A stretch of 64,000 nt of DNA from Voacanga thouarsii. Its lineage: Eukaryota; Streptophyta; Magnoliopsida; Gentianales; Apocynaceae. The stretch is from contig JANUWF010001691.1 of assembly GCA_026120185.1 (NCBI GenBank), positions 372,001 through 436,000 on the forward strand, in the 5' to 3' direction. The notes beneath the pieces were generated by a model. That model had not been told where the DNA came from. It searched no databases and was given only the letters and a program-made list of their open reading frames with translations. Positions 23,290 to 35,752 of the stretch are shown piece by piece (the stretch's first letter is position 1; every line of letters begins with the position of its first letter). Position numbers and translations under genes: made by a program.

Positions 23290-24048
23290 AAAATAAAACC
23301 AAATATAGTTAATACCTTAGTCAATTTCATCAAATTCTCCTTATCAATCCTAGGCATTTTTCTCCAATCTAACCATTCAATTGAACAATACTCTTTTTTC
23401 CTTGCAACATTATCCAACCATCCACCCAAAATTCCACCACCCTTTTTAGCTGGTTGTCCTAATTTATTAAAATGAACTACAATCCTATGATTATCAGGCA
23501 ATGTCCATTCATCTTTGGTACGTATAACTCCTTCAAGTTTCATTACAATCCCCTACTCATATGTAAAATGCAGAAAATAATTTTTATAGAAAATATTAAT
23601 TTGTGAAGATAATATAATATTTTGTACATATACTTTACACTTCATCATAAACTTCACTACTGATTTCAGCGTCTTGTGGTTGGGTATTAGTGAATTCTCC
23701 ATCACTAGGTGGTTGAGTCTCAGCACCATCAGAATGTGAAGCATTTCATTCACTCGTGTCTAATGCAATTACTCCTTGACTAGTGATATCACATTCTCTT
23801 CAACGTTTTCTTATATAAAAAATCATCAAATAAATATTTAATTGTTAGAATAAATTAACAAATCTATTTTGAATTAAAAATAAGAAAAAATAAATAAAAT
23901 AAAATAATTAAGCTAGTAGAAATTTTGAACTTACATGTTGTTAGTTGCAACTAATGCTTGCAATTTGAATATTGGAAGGAGTAGTATTACTAGAAGTAAT
24001 CAAATACCAATCGCCAAAATACTTCTTTGTTTTGATGTGGTCAGCTGT
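23290..24048 (-). pseudogene. Fragment of a plant En/Spm (CACTA)-associated ORF with introns
   Basis: Read on the minus strand, three exon-like blocks are visible. About 24047-23937 contains KTKKYFGDWYLI and SNTTPSNIQIASI. About 23815-23640 contains RECDITSQGVIALDTSE and ASHSDGAETQPPSDGEF. About 23549-23316 contains MKLEGVIRTKDEW, VVHFNKLGQPAKKGGGILGG and EWLDWRKMPRIDKENL. The last block resembles the Transposase_24 (Ptta/En/Spm) domain linked to plant CACTA elements. Splice-like borders are present: GTAAGT after the first block, an AG end before the second, AG/GG before the third, and AAG/GTATTA after it. At least two in-frame stops show decay. The fragment is cut on the left by G0's integrase. 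Confidence 0.55.
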
Positions 24049-24359
24049 TTAAACTTTAATCTAAAGAAACTAATCAACATCATAGAGTTAGATTTATAGT
24101 TAGATGATGCATGATAAGTGGGGAGGGGGGGGGGATTACAAATATTTAATATGCTAAGGGAACAAAAACATATGACAAAATATCACATTCATATAACCAT
24201 GAAATTAACTAAATTTGGCGTTACGGAAAAGTTTAGTTGTTCCCTAGATATATATTCAATATCCAATAAGTGGTAGGTGGAGTGGAAACAAGGTACATCA
24301 ATAACAACTAAAAACAATATTCAAATTCATCGTCTTGAATTAATGTGAAAAATTCTTTT
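24049..24359. other. Unassigned spacer
   Basis: About 310 bases, AT-rich, with a short poly-G run near 24120-24134. No coding motif, terminal repeat or tRNA-like sequence is visible. It may be intron or subterminal DNA of the CACTA-like fragment. The last bases (ctttt, 24355-24359) are the left flank of gypsy G1. Confidence 0.4.
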
Positions 24360-24630
24360 TGTAATACTCCGCATTAAGCCACCTTTATTATGAGGTGAAA
24401 GTCATGCATGCCATAGCATTTTAATGTTGCATTTGGTAAATTGAATTATTTTCATGAAAATATGAGTTTCATGAGTTTGTTGTTTTATGAATTAATTTCT
24501 TCTGATGTGGTGTGCTATTTGAGTTTGTTGAGTTTTGTTCTATTGAGGACAATTTATTAGAAAGAAGATGAAGCAAGTGAGTAGGAATTACGGGAATTTG
24601 CTGGGGGAGTATTTAAACAAGATTAATGTG

Positions 24631-24683
24631 GAATAGTGGATAAAGCTTGATGTTTAGTTCTTGATGGGCTTGAGTTTGAATCC
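24631..24683 (+). other. tRNA-like box A / box B block in G1 5' LTR
   Basis: Box-A-like GAATAGTGGATAAAGC (24631-24646) and box-B-like GAGTTTGAATCC (24672-24683), in element sense, 270-325 bases from the LTR start. Same arrangement as in S, G2 and G3. Confidence 0.65.
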
Positions 24684-27499
24684 TAGCTATTTCAAATCTG
24701 TTCCTTTCTTTTATTTTCTTTTCCTTAATTTTTTTCTAAGCCGTGGCCAAAATTCTCGTTGGGTAGCTGCCACCTTAGAGCCAATTCCTAAAATTTAGGA
24801 GTGTGATTTATCTTGAGAATTATTTTATAAAGCATTTGAAAATAAATTAAATTATTATTTCTAATATCTTATCATAATCTTTTAGAGAATTTTAAATATT
24901 ACTAATCTGGATTTTCGAAAGCTATATCTTAGTAAATTATTAGGAAATAAAGAATATAAAAACCTTGCTTATTTTCTCTAAAGTAGTCGCCGGTTTTTAA
25001 AGAGATAAGTCTACACATTTTAATTTTTTTCAAATAATTATTTAAAAGGAAATAAAAGGATTAATGCTGGATTTTAAATGAAGCACTTATCTTTTAGAAT
25101 ATGTGTTTTCAAAATTTTGGGGAAAAATGAAAAGTTATTTTGGTTAGCTTCAAGGGGAAAAAAAAGAAAATTAGAATTTTATATTGAAAAAATAATTATT
25201 TAATAGCTATTTAAATACTCAAATTAATATAGAGAAATAATTTAATTATTTCTTAAATAAATAACCTAATTACTTCCTATTTTCTTCTTGAAAATCCCTC
25301 AAAGCTGTCACAACCCTTAGAGCAATTGGACCTCAACTCAAACTCTTCAAAACCTAAGTATGGTTATCCAGGAAGACCTTAACTAACTAGGACTTTGTTT
25401 TAGCAAAAAAAATAAAAATAAATAAATAAATACTAGAATTTCCCCTCCCATTCCTTCAGATTTTCGGCCACAATCACCACCAAATTACACGAAAATTCCA
25501 GCCAAAAACCTGCACACAATCTCTGTAGTTATCGAGCAAAAACACAGCTACACAAAGGCTTACTTTTCTTCTCTCATTCTCGCCACTATAGAGACTAAAA
25601 CCACCTGATCTCTTCCCTCTTTCTATTCAGATTTTTGGTCATCATAAGCACCAAAAACACAGCAACAACAACCCCCAGACTATTGCCTAATTTCAATACT
25701 CAATGGACCAAAGCTGTTTAACTTTTCTCTTGTGATCAAGAATCCATAACAAAGTAGAACTTCTCCAAACACCCAAACAACAAAACCTAAACTTTTTTTG
25801 TCCAGCAAAGGAGAAATTCCCACTCTCTCAGCCTCTCAATGTCATGAAACAAACAACATTCCGCCTACTCAAAATTTTGGCTAGCACACTCCAAGAACAA
25901 ATCCAAAACCGACTACAAAGCAAACAAACTTCAACCCTTCAATCCATCTCTTAATCCATTCTTTCTCTATTTTCTCCCTTAAATCATGACCGTAAGGGAC
26001 TGATTTTCTCCTTTTCTTGGTGAGCTCGATTAAGAACATCTAGGTGGACCAATCTCTTTAACTATCCATTGAACTCAAGTTAGTCATCAAAGAGGTGCCG
26101 TGTTTTAAGTCTAGTTCGCTAAGAGGTAATCAAGATCCTATATTTACTAATTTAAATAGCCTTGATCTTTAAATTTTTGACTTATGAATGCTTATGGAGT
26201 CTAGCATGAAAGCATGAATGGACTAGAATGATAAATATGTTGATGTCGGCCATAGATAAAACATGTATGGGATAGTACATTGATGTATCTTGTCATAATG
26301 AATCTAGATCTATGATAGGTTGGCAAAGATAAGATATTTTAACATTTATGGGGCTGATTATGATGATTTTATGCAAGTTGAATGTAGGAGTTATCATATT
26401 ATGATTTGATTTGGATGAATGCATGGTTATGAGCAATAGCATGGCAAAGGAAGTTATGTGTTTGACCTAATTAATTAAATTACCTAGATACCATGGATCA
26501 ATTAGGTGATTAATAAGATCATGAGAATTCCTATTGCATAAAATAGTGGATGTAATATTTGGATTCAAATTATAGAATTATTTATTCTAGATAAAGAAGG
26601 AGTGGAAGTAAGGGCAATCAATTGAGTTGGTTCTAGCTATTGATTTATGCAAGCAAGTCCCTACATAACTGTTTTGATAAATGTTACATGGCTGCAAGTA
26701 ATTTTCATGATGTTATTTGGAATTGATGTCAATATGATGTTTTGACTAGAGGATTGAAACGTTGGCTAAACATGATGATTTATATGTGTTATTTTGATAC
26801 GTTGGTTGAAAACGTGGATGTTTTACTTTCTAAATGAGTTTGTCAAAATTCAATTGCACAAACTGAAAAATAATTTGTTACTCCATCAGTGAACAATTTG
26901 AAAATGCTATTATGAAAAATCACATTTTATAGTCAAGCTAATCAAAGAATTTCAAAAAAGAAAAATTGATTCTGCGCCTAAATGTGGAGCATTGAGTACT
27001 CAGTAAGGGTAATCTAGTGGTGCTAGTTTTGAAGAGCAAGAGCGAGTCTTCTGGTAGGATGCCACCTCTAGAAGATAAACTCAACTTGGAAAGGCGACAA
27101 TACTACTTAGTCAGGCCGTTCGAGCTAGCAAATTGGTCCATGTAGACATTGTTTATCCAAATTAGACAACCAGAATGTTGGGTGTAGAGATAGAGAAGTA
27201 TCTCACCCTAGTAGGAGGATTTGGCACTACCTATTGTTAAAAGAATATATTGGGACACTATCATAGTGGTAACCATGATATGGATTATGATACTATTGTT
27301 TGAATCTTTACTAATTCCTGCTTAATGAATTTTGAATATGATAAAATGATGATTTATTCTGAACTATTTTGGATTCATTGAGGAATGCTCCTTTGTATAA
27401 CTATTATTGATGAAATTGACTAGCAAACACGATTGTGTGATTTTGACAAACCTGCATGCATAAAATGGTTATATTATCACTTGCACACATGGGACTTAC

Positions 27500-27514
27500 T
27501 GAGATGCAATCTCA
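27500..27514 (+). other. Conserved hairpin in G1 LTR
   Basis: TGAGA, five-base loop, TCTCA, preceded by GGGACTTAC and followed by cacgttttataccatg and tttcag. About 300 bases from the LTR end, as in S, G3 and G0. Confidence 0.6.
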
Positions 27515-27814
27515 CACGTTTTATACCATGATTTCAGGAGAGTGCTTATATTGAGCTGCTTGAAGGAATAAGCGATGATCATCCATTTGTTTATTTTATT
27601 TTGATTTATATTTTTTTCAAGAGATGTTTCTTAGCTTCGATCTCTCGGACTTGTATAAGTATTTCTTTTGGATGTAATAAGAGTATCTTATTATTTTATT
27701 TAGTTGGTTTATTTATTTATTTATTATTTTGTATCTTGTTATAAAGACTACTAGTCCTCTGGATGGGGCGACATCCCGCCCTATCTGGGTACGTAGGTAG
27801 TAGGGTGTTACAAG

Positions 27815-27832
27815 TGGTATTAAAGCCTAGGT
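27815..27832 (+). promoter_or_regulatory. G1 primer-binding site
   Basis: tggtattaaagcctaggt matches the common TGGTATCAGAGCCTAGGT of plant elements primed by initiator Met-tRNA, with two C/G-to-T/A type changes. Spacing of two bases from the LTR end is normal. Confidence 0.9.
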
Positions 27833-27949
27833 TTTAGTAAATGATATTATTGAGTAGTACCTAAACCATTGGAATTGAGATTCATTGAATAGTGTTTGAA
27901 CTCTAGGGAGTGAGATTTAGTTCTGATTTCTTTATGTTTCTTTTATAAG

Positions 27950-28809
27950 ATGACTAGAAGATCCGTAGCTGTAACCCGAGACTGGCCATTAATATGCGAT
28001 CCCCCGAGTGGTAGATCATCTAACCCTATACCTAATCGGATTCCTTGTCATCTGAGTCAGAGATGGAACCTGAGGGTGGATGGATCCCAAATGAGGATGA
28101 GATTGACCATGAGCCACCCATAATGGAAGAATTAAGGATAGAGGAAGGACTCGAAGATCCAGTACTTGAGATACTTGCACTTGAGTGGAATGAGGGCTTG
28201 GTAGAGTACGAGGGTGATGATGAGGGGGAGGTGCACTTGATGATGAGAGTGAGGATGAGTTGGGAGGACATGGGGTTGAAGGAGAAATAGGTGAGCTTAA
28301 GGCAAAGGTGATTGAGTTGAAGGATAGAGTGGATACACCTATAACCCTATCCATAAAAGAAGGAACCCCGATGTTGCTGGGAAGTGAGTCGTATGAGTCG
28401 GAGCTTGGGAGGCCTAAGAGTGCACTGATGCTAGCTATGGAGAAACTGAGGGATGCGAAGTTGAGAGCCAAGTTAAGGGGTAGAGACTTTGGAGTGTTCA
28501 TGTTGGGGCGGCTTAGGAAGAAGCATAGATCACTTGGTTTTGCAAGGGATTGTGACATAGATTGCGATACAGATCATGCCAACAGTAGTGTGGGATGGCT
28601 AGTGGAACCTCCTTCAGAGACTTTCGAGGAGGTGATGCTTAGAGTTTTAGGACCATTAGCGCTTATTCTTTATTTTGAGACGTTTGTTTATTTATTTAAT
28701 TCAGAATTTATTCTTTATTTTGAATTGAGTTTAGCCAGAGTAAAATGGGGTACCAAGTGGGAACTCCTTTATTTTATGCCAATTTGGAATTGGTTAATAA
28801 AAATATGAT
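27950..28809 (+). pseudogene. Pre-gag open reading frame of G1, function unknown
   Basis: Between primer site and gag there is a readable but frame-broken coding stretch. It starts MTRRSVAVTRDWPLICD at 27950, shifts frame near 28044 into an acidic stretch (SSESEMEPEGGWIPNEDEID), and shifts again near 28240 into DDESEDELGG. It then continues as GELKAKVIELKDRVDTP and MLAMEKLRDAKLRAKLRGRD, which look helical and charged. It ends before 28809. I recognise no domain. An extra ORF 5' of gag is not a standard gypsy component; it may be a lineage-specific leader protein or captured host sequence. The hydrophobic last 50 residues may simply be read-through of non-coding DNA. Confidence 0.45.
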
Positions 28810-28950
28810 CTATTTGATTTCTTTATTCTACTTGGAGCATTATTTGCAAAATATATTTCCCGAAGCCTTGCAAGTTACTTGAAATCTATAAGTTGATTAA
28901 TTGCATGCCATGAACTTTCCTTTAATAAGGTTTGTATAGGGTGCAGGTAG

Positions 28951-30351
28951 ATGGCACCAAGGCGTAGAACTACTGTGCGAGAAAGAACTGTTCGGGAGGG
29001 TGAGTCATCAACTCTTGAGTTCGAGCAGATACATCAATCCACCCCAAAAGTGGAAGAGGAACTCAAGCAAGAGTGGGAACTGACATCTGGAAGATCTTGA
29101 GAGTTGACCATTGGGCAAGCCTTCGACAAGATGGCTGCCATTCTTTAGAACTTGGTCGAAAAAGTGGATAAGATAAATAAGAAAGCGCCTAGGGGAGAGG
29201 ATGTGGCTCTGAAACAATTCCTAAAGTTTCGACCTCTGCCGTTTTAGGGAGAAGTGGAGCAAGACAAAAAGGCAGAACAATGGATTGAACAAATAGAGGA
29301 TATCTTTATAACTATTTAGTATACTGAAAAGATAAAGGTGAAGTTTTCTGTGTTTAGGTTGAGAGGACCCGCCTGAGCTTGGTGGCAGCGAGTCCAGGTG
29401 GACTTAGAGAAAGAGAATGACGACTGGACGTGGGAGAACTTTGTGATGGCATTTCGAGCAGAGTATATACACTGATGGATAGCGAATAAGAGGGAGGATA
29501 AGTTCTAGACACTTAAGCAAGGAGGAATGACCGTGGTTCAGTATGCTGCATAGTTTACCCTATTGTCCAAGTATTGCAAGTGTCTAGTGGATACCATGCA
29601 AAAGCGGACACGTCAATTTGTAAAGGGTCACAGGTAGGATTTGAGGAAGACACTGGCATTATCTCCACCAGTGACATAAATGGCCACAGTAGATGTAGCG
29701 ACTTTAATGGAAAACGAGGATAGGAACCGGTCCTTCTAGGTGAGCCAACCACCGATGAGACCTCCAACTCACAAGCCACTCGCCGGTCCCATGCAATGGG
29801 AGAATAAAGCAAAGCAGCCCAGGATAGTACTACCAAGTCCTATGTCGAGCACGTTGATATGTCAGAATTGCGAGAGGCGTGGTCATGTGGAAAGGGATAG
29901 CTGGTTAAGGGGAGTGACGAAGAGATGCTACAACAGTAGTGACCTAAACTACCTGAGGAACAACTATCCAAGACCACTTAGAATAGGGCAAGGAGCTTTA
30001 AATCAACCAGTTGGGGCAGCTAGAGGAGCACTTGCTGGGATAACTAGAGGAAGAGGCCAAAAGCCTTAAGTGAAAGCCAATGTCTTCGCTCTAAACCGGG
30101 AAGAGTTTGGAGTTGATTCAGCAGTAGTTGAAGGTACGCTTTTTGTGCAAGGTCACTCTATTTCTATTTTGTTAGACCCCGAATTGACTCATTCATATGT
30201 GAACGATAAATGTGCATGCCAATTGGGTTGGGACGGGGTAGAATTACCTTATACTATATTAGTGAGTACACTCTTGGGGAGGCAAAGAGATGCAAGTAAG
30301 GTAGTGCAAATGTGTGATATTATGGTTGGGAAAGAGATTTTGAAGGCAAAC
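28951..30351 (+). pseudogene. G1 gag and protease, first copy (decayed)
   Basis: One frame runs from ATG 28951 (MAPRRRTTVRERTVREGESS) through gag into the protease, broken by about ten stops that mostly look like CAG or TGG turned into TAG or TGA. The retrotrans_gag core is visible as KAEQWIEQIEDIF, VFRLRGPA, AWWQRVQVDLEKE and WENFVMAFRAEY. Both zinc knuckles are damaged: CQNCERRGHVERDS (29860-29901) has Ser for the last Cys, and the second lacks Cys and His residues. The protease motif normally D-[S/T]-G is D-P-E at 30175-30183. Copia C is inserted after 30351. The region reappears at 37160-37719. Confidence 0.9.
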
Positions 30352-31942
30352 TGTTGGGTATCTCTCATGTTTATTGTATATGGCACAACGTAAAATAAAA
30401 CGAGATACCATCATAGGATCTGCATAGGTATGGAAAACAAGACATAACGACAACAAAGGTAACAACTTTTATCTTCCTTTGATCGCGCGAAAAACAAAAA
30501 TTTTTCCTTCTTCAAGTCGAGGCGTAGAAATAAGATGGCGGGTAGGGTTTATTCTTGTTTTTGTTCAGGAAAAACGAGATAAGGAAAGGGAAGAGAAGTT
30601 GTTGTTTCATGTATCAATCTCTAGCTAAGGTTTCATGTATCACATACATATATATTTCGAAAAACCCTACCAAAACAGAGAATTCTAATCCTATTAGAAT
30701 TCCCTAATTGTAATTGGAAATATGAAGCTCTCACAGTTATGATTTGGACCATTAATTATAAATAATTATAATTTGGCTACAACAACTTCTCTTTCTCGCA
30801 ATTAACCCCACTATGTTATCAAATAACATCTTGAGTATATAATCCTCTATTGTGTGTGACCTATTAGGTTTTCCAGGCAATTGCTAGCGAACATAAATTA
30901 ATCCAAACGTCTTTGAGATTAATAATCCATAAATAATTAGAATTAATCCTATTAATTCTAATCAGGATTGGTTTATTAATTCATCAATTAATAAACCCAA
31001 AATCCCAGATCATGAGCGATATCTAGCAACACATCATGACCACCCAAGAGTCTAGGAAGTTAAGTGACTTGACATGAACCCTTCAATAACAAACTACAGT
31101 GCAATTAACTCTTTTCACCACACAATATCTCATTCGGTTTAGAGTACGGAATTAGTGCCAACTCCTTCCAGAATTAATTCTAGCCCGAATATAATAGTAC
31201 TTGTACCAGGAACCCACTACTCTGGATGTCTATCAATTGTAACTGTTTCCAATACACAATCGCCTTGGCCAACAACTTCTTGGTTAGTAATTCCTACAAG
31301 TGGCCGTGAGATATTCGTCCCTACTATTAGGAGTGATGAATCCTTTATTAACCCTTTCAACTACTTTCGTTTACCTCACAATGTACCCAATATCCATCCC
31401 ATATGTGGCCCTCAATTGAGCTCCAGAGATTGGAATCAAGGTACAATGCTCAGCAAACAAAGTAACTTCGAGATTTCAAGTCTAAGAATCCTTGCACGTT
31501 TGCTATACAGAGATTATCTCACTGGCACTTAATAGTTATCCATGTGATTATCTCAAAGCTAGGTCATCCAATGAACTTATTCCAATAACAAGCATCCATG
31601 TGTTAACTTTGAGTATCTCAATACACACGGATATGGGAACTACCAAATGATCAAATAAGGAAGTCTAACACATGCTAGTCTTAATGCATTAATGATGTCC
31701 TACCTCATTAATACTATGAATATGGACTATTTAAGTACAAACACTATACAGTTTAGTAGGAATCTCATATCATGATCTCTATCATGATTTCTTTAACATA
31801 GTATTGTACTAGGGACTTGATGAAACTGTTATATTACTTAAAAGTAAACAAAAGAAACTGTAAGATAAATAACGCCTTTTATTAAAATAAAATATGTCAT
31901 ATACAATGTACAAGTGATTGCCTCTAGGGCACAACACTAACA
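30352..31942 (-). repeat. Copia C 3' LTR
   Basis: Plus-strand form tgttgggtatctctc...cacaacactaaca; on the element strand TGTTAGTGTTGTGCCC...CCCAACA. It matches the solo LTR at 37720-39439 but lacks about 125 bases near 30520 that the other copy has after its aagtcgaggc block. Confidence 0.9.
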
Positions 31943-31956
31943 AACTCCCACTTTTA
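31943..31956 (-). promoter_or_regulatory. Copia C polypurine tract
   Basis: The minus strand reads aaaagtgggagtt directly against the 3' LTR, the usual copia form of the plus-strand primer. Confidence 0.85.
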
Positions 31957-32164
31957 TTAGAGCCAATCATTCATATATCTAATACCGTATGACTCAACAT
32001 GACAATCATGTTTCTTTTGGGATAGTGCTTTTGTAAGTGGGTTAGTTATGTTCTCATCCGTGGGAACTCTCTCTATCTTTACATCATTCATATCTATGAT
32101 CTCTCGGATCAGATAGTATCGTCGTAGAACGTGTTTGGATCGTTGGTGAGACCGTAGCTCTTTT
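31957..32164 (-). pseudogene. Copia C pol end (decayed)
   Basis: About 200 bases between the polypurine tract and the readable RNase H. On the minus strand remnants such as HQRSKHVLRRYYLIREII and DKMVGV-type sequence can be made out only with stops and frame changes. This fits the C-terminal end of RNase H. Confidence 0.55.
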
Positions 32165-33768
32165 GCTTATGCAATGGCTCCGTTGTTGCCACAATACAAA
32201 GTTATTGGACCAACAACACTGGGAACCACACCCAGTTTTGTCACGAACTTCTTGATCCAAACAGCCTCCTTAGTTGCTTCAGAAGCAGCTTTGTACTCAA
32301 CTTCTGTCGTAGAGTCGGCAATAGTCTCTTGTTTGAAACGTTTCCAACTTATTACCCCTTTGCACAACGTAAACACATAGCCGAATTGTAATTTGAATTC
32401 ATCTTTGTCAAACTTAAGGATGTTCTTTACATCTGCCCAATAACCCTCACCAGGGTTAGATTGGTATCTGCTCGTCAAACTGAGAGCATAAGATACATCG
32501 GGCCTAGTACATATTATAGCGTACATGATAGATCCAACTGCCGAGGCATATGGAATCTTACTCATGTGATCCCTTTCAACTTGTATCTTATGAGACATCG
32601 ACTTTGAAAGGCTTACACCATGTGACATGGGTAAGAATCCCTTTTGCATTGATCTATGCTAAACCTCTTTAGCATTTTATATATGTATGTAGACTGTAAA
32701 AGACCTAGCAACCTTTTGGATCTATTTCTATAGATCCTTATTCCAAGAATATAGGTTACCTCTCCAAGGTCTTTCATGGAATATTATTTAGACAACCAAA
32801 TTTTAACCATTTGCAAGACAGGTATATCGTTTTCCATTAGCAATATGTTATCTACATAAAGCAATAAGAAAATGATTGCACTCCCACTAACCTTCTTGTA
32901 TATACAAGGCTCATCCATGTTTTGAATGAAACCAAATTCTTTGATTGTTTCATCAAAACAGATGTTCCAACTCCAAGAAGCTTGCTTAAGTCCATAAATG
33001 GACCTTTGCAACTTGCACATTTTTTGTGTTATCATTAGATGTGAAACCCTCAGGTTGTGTCATATACACTTCTTCAATTAAATTTTCGTTTAGCAAAGCT
33101 GTTTTCATATCCATTTTCCAAATCTCATAATCATGATGAGCAGCAATGGCTAGGAGTATCCTGATAAATTTTAACATGGCTACTGGCGAGAAGGTTTCCT
33201 GATAGTCAATACCATATTGTTGCCGATAACCTTTGGCCACTATACATGCTTTATGGGTAACTCATTTACCATACATATCCGTTTTCTTCTTGAAAACCCA
33301 CTTACACCCAATAGGTTTAATTCTTTTAGGTGGATCAACCAAAGTCCATACTTGGTTTTCGTACATGGAATCCATCTCTGACTTCATGGCCTCGAGCCAT
33401 TTGCCAGATTCTGAATTGTTTAGAACATCCTTGTAGGTAGTAGGCTCATCTTCATCTATGAGCAGTACGTCATTGTGGTCATTAATAAGAAATCTATATC
33501 TCTCAGGTGCCACACGTATCCTACTGGATCTATGAGGTTCTTGTGTATTAGAAGGTTCATCTATTCTCTTAACAAATGTGGGGTTAGACCGTTGATCCTC
33601 GTTTGTTTGATCTTCATAAACTTCACTAAGTTCAATCCTACTCCCACTGTTCCCTTTGAGCATGTGCTCTTTCTCTAAGAAGGCAGCATGCTTCAAAACA
33701 AACAATTTGTTTTCAGAAAGGAGGTAGAAACAATATCTAAAAGATTCTTTCGAATATCCCACAAACAA
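32165..33768 (-). pseudogene. Copia C integrase C-end, reverse transcriptase and RNase H (decayed)
   Basis: The minus-strand reading starts with MFVGYSKESFRYCFYL (integrase C-terminal region) and goes on with HRSSRIRVAPERYRFLI and VDPPKRIKPIGCKWVFKKK (RT start). After one frame change come [38 protein letters not shown] and [18 protein letters not shown]. The polymerase motif is YVDN (32858-32847) where YVDD is expected. RNase H shows YASAVGSIMYAIICTRPD and DSTTEVEYKAASEATKEAVW. Between NILKF and GYVFTL about 30 residues are deleted. Several frames are needed. Confidence 0.88.
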
Positions 33769-34916
33769 ACACTTGTCAGACTTACTATCAAGTTTGTCTG
33801 ACTGTGGCCTTTTGACAAAGGCCGAACAACCCCATACTCACAAGTGAGATAACTTTTGTTTCTTGCCAAGGAAAATCTCAAATAGGGTAGAATCAACCGT
33901 TTTTGTCAGAACTCTGTTTAGTATATAAATAGAAGTTTCTAGTGCATGCCCCCAAAATGATTTTGGTAGGTCTGCGAAGCCATCATGGTTCGTACCATGT
34001 CTAGAAAAGTTCGATTCCTTCTCTTAGATACATCGTTATGTTAAGGTTTATGTGATGGAATCCATTGAGATAATATCCAATTATCTCTAAGATAACTCAT
34101 AAACTCTTAGCTCAAGTATTCTCCTCCTCGATCAGATTATAGAGTCTTAATACTTTTGCCAAGTTGTTTCTCTATTTCATTCTTGAAGTCTTTGAACCTT
34201 TCAAAGGCCTCAGATTTGTATTTTCATTAAATACAAATACCCATATCGTGAGAAATCATCAATAAAGGTTATGAAATAGTTATAACCTCATCTGCTTGTA
34301 TTGACATTGCGCCACATACATCAGAATGTATGAGTTCTAATAACTCCTTAGCCCGCTCTCCTTTTCCTGGAAAAGGAGTTTTAGTCATTTTACCTAGTAA
34401 ACAAGATTCATATGTGCCATATGATTCATAATCAAATGACCCTAAGTCACCAAGCTTTCGTAACTTAGATACATGATTTTCGTTTACATGGCCCAAACGA
34501 CAATGCTGTAAGTAACAGGTCTTAGAGTTATCCATTTTAGGTTTCTTATTATTTATATTGAGAATTGGATTATCCAAGTTTAGAACATATAAACCATTAA
34601 CCAGAGTTGCTAAACCATAATGAATATCATTCAATGAAAAAGAACAACATTTATTCTTAAATATCAAATGAAATCCGTATAAGTCTAAACACACAACTGA
34701 GATAATGTTTTTCATTAAAACTAATACAAAATAACAGTTTTGCAGTTCTAGAATTAATCTCAAAGGCAGATTCAACTCGTATGTTCCCATAGCAAATGTA
34801 GCAACCTTTGCCCCATTTGCAGTACGTAGGTCCACATCACTTTTCTCTAGCCTTCTACTACTCTTTAGTCCCTGGAAGTTATTATACAAATAAGATCCAT
34901 ATCCGGTATCTAATAC
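33769..34916 (-). pseudogene. Copia C protease, GAG-pre-integrase and integrase core (decayed)
   Basis: Protease: VLDTGYGSYLYN with Asp-Thr-Gly intact at 34910-34902, though the usual Cys after DTG is Tyr. The pre-integrase block contains YLQHCRLGHVNENHVSKL, with the zinc-binding His. The core opens LIHSDVCGAMS near 34310; the remainder (33769-34268) is readable only in pieces with stops, including a region matching SDKCLFVGY-type integrase ends. It lies between gag and RT in standard copia order. Confidence 0.82.
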
Positions 34917-35752
34917 CTATATCTCATTTCTAAAGGCAGTATTTATCTCAATCATAAACATACTCGGAATAGAAGTAGAAGTGCTTGTAAGCTTCTCCTT
35001 CTGCTTCTTGTCCTTAATGGTCTCCAAATAGGCTTTGCAGTTATGCCTCCAGTGGCCCATCTTACCACAATAATGGCATGGGCCTTTGGTAGCTACATCC
35101 TTTTTGTTCGCACCACCTTTGGGCTTTATAGGAGCCTTCTTCTTCTTCTTTTGAACTTTCTTCTTAAAAGAGGAAGATTCTACCATTAAAACTGCATTGG
35201 AATCCTTCTTCATGGAGGACTCCCTAGTTTTGAGGAGATTGATCAATTTAGGAATGGTGAACTCAATCTTGTTCATCTAATAGTTAATCACAAATTGTGA
35301 GAAACTATTAGGCAAAGACTGAAGAATTAAGTCAACACTTAAGTCATGATCTATCTCGAACACGAGAGATCCAAGCTTCTCTATTAAGCCCAACATTTTC
35401 AGCCCATGAGTGGCTATAGAAGAATCCTCTACCATTTTGCAATGGAATAGTTGTTTCGAGATCTCATATCTCTTAGTTCTGGCTTGGGCATCAAACAACT
35501 CTCGAAGATGTAATATAATCGATTGAGCATCTATATGCTCGTGCTCTTTTTACGACTTGGGAGTGATGATGCTGTATCACTATCCTCCTTATGCCTTCTG
35601 TGGACAGCATGCTCATTAGTATGAGCATCTTGAGTTGGTGGTGGCAGATTAGGAGCATCTAGCATGTTGAGCAACTTTTCTGATTTGAGAATGATTCTCA
35701 AATTTCTATACCAATCAAGATAGTTTGATTCGGTTAACTTGTTGGTTTCCAA
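34917..35752 (-). pseudogene. Copia C gag (decayed)
   Basis: Start METNKLTESNYLDWYRNLRI at 35752 is a typical copia gag N-terminus. After stops and frame changes, MFDAQARTKRYEISKQLFHC (35498) and the UBN2-type QSLPNSFSQFVINY appear. The CCHC knuckle CHYCGKMGHWRHNC is intact (35078-35037) and is preceded by a lysine-rich stretch, as expected for nucleocapsid RNA binding. Confidence 0.85.

Larger units (their letters stand above)
24360..27812 (+). repeat. G1 5' LTR
   Basis: 3,453 bases, starting tgtaatactccgc and ending tagggtgttaca. It resembles solo LTR S (47490-50706) at both ends, including the -aaagtcatgcatgccatagca- type start, the tRNA-like block (24631-24683), the TGAGA/TCTCA hairpin (27500-27514) and the -gatgtaataagagtat- segment near 27673. 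The last of these looks like a polyadenylation region. The primer site follows two bases after the LTR end. Confidence 0.9.

Noticed and set aside
28016..28558. 180-residue minus-strand Ser/Pro-rich frame
   Set aside because: Antisense shadow of the acidic pre-gag ORF on the plus strand; no motif.
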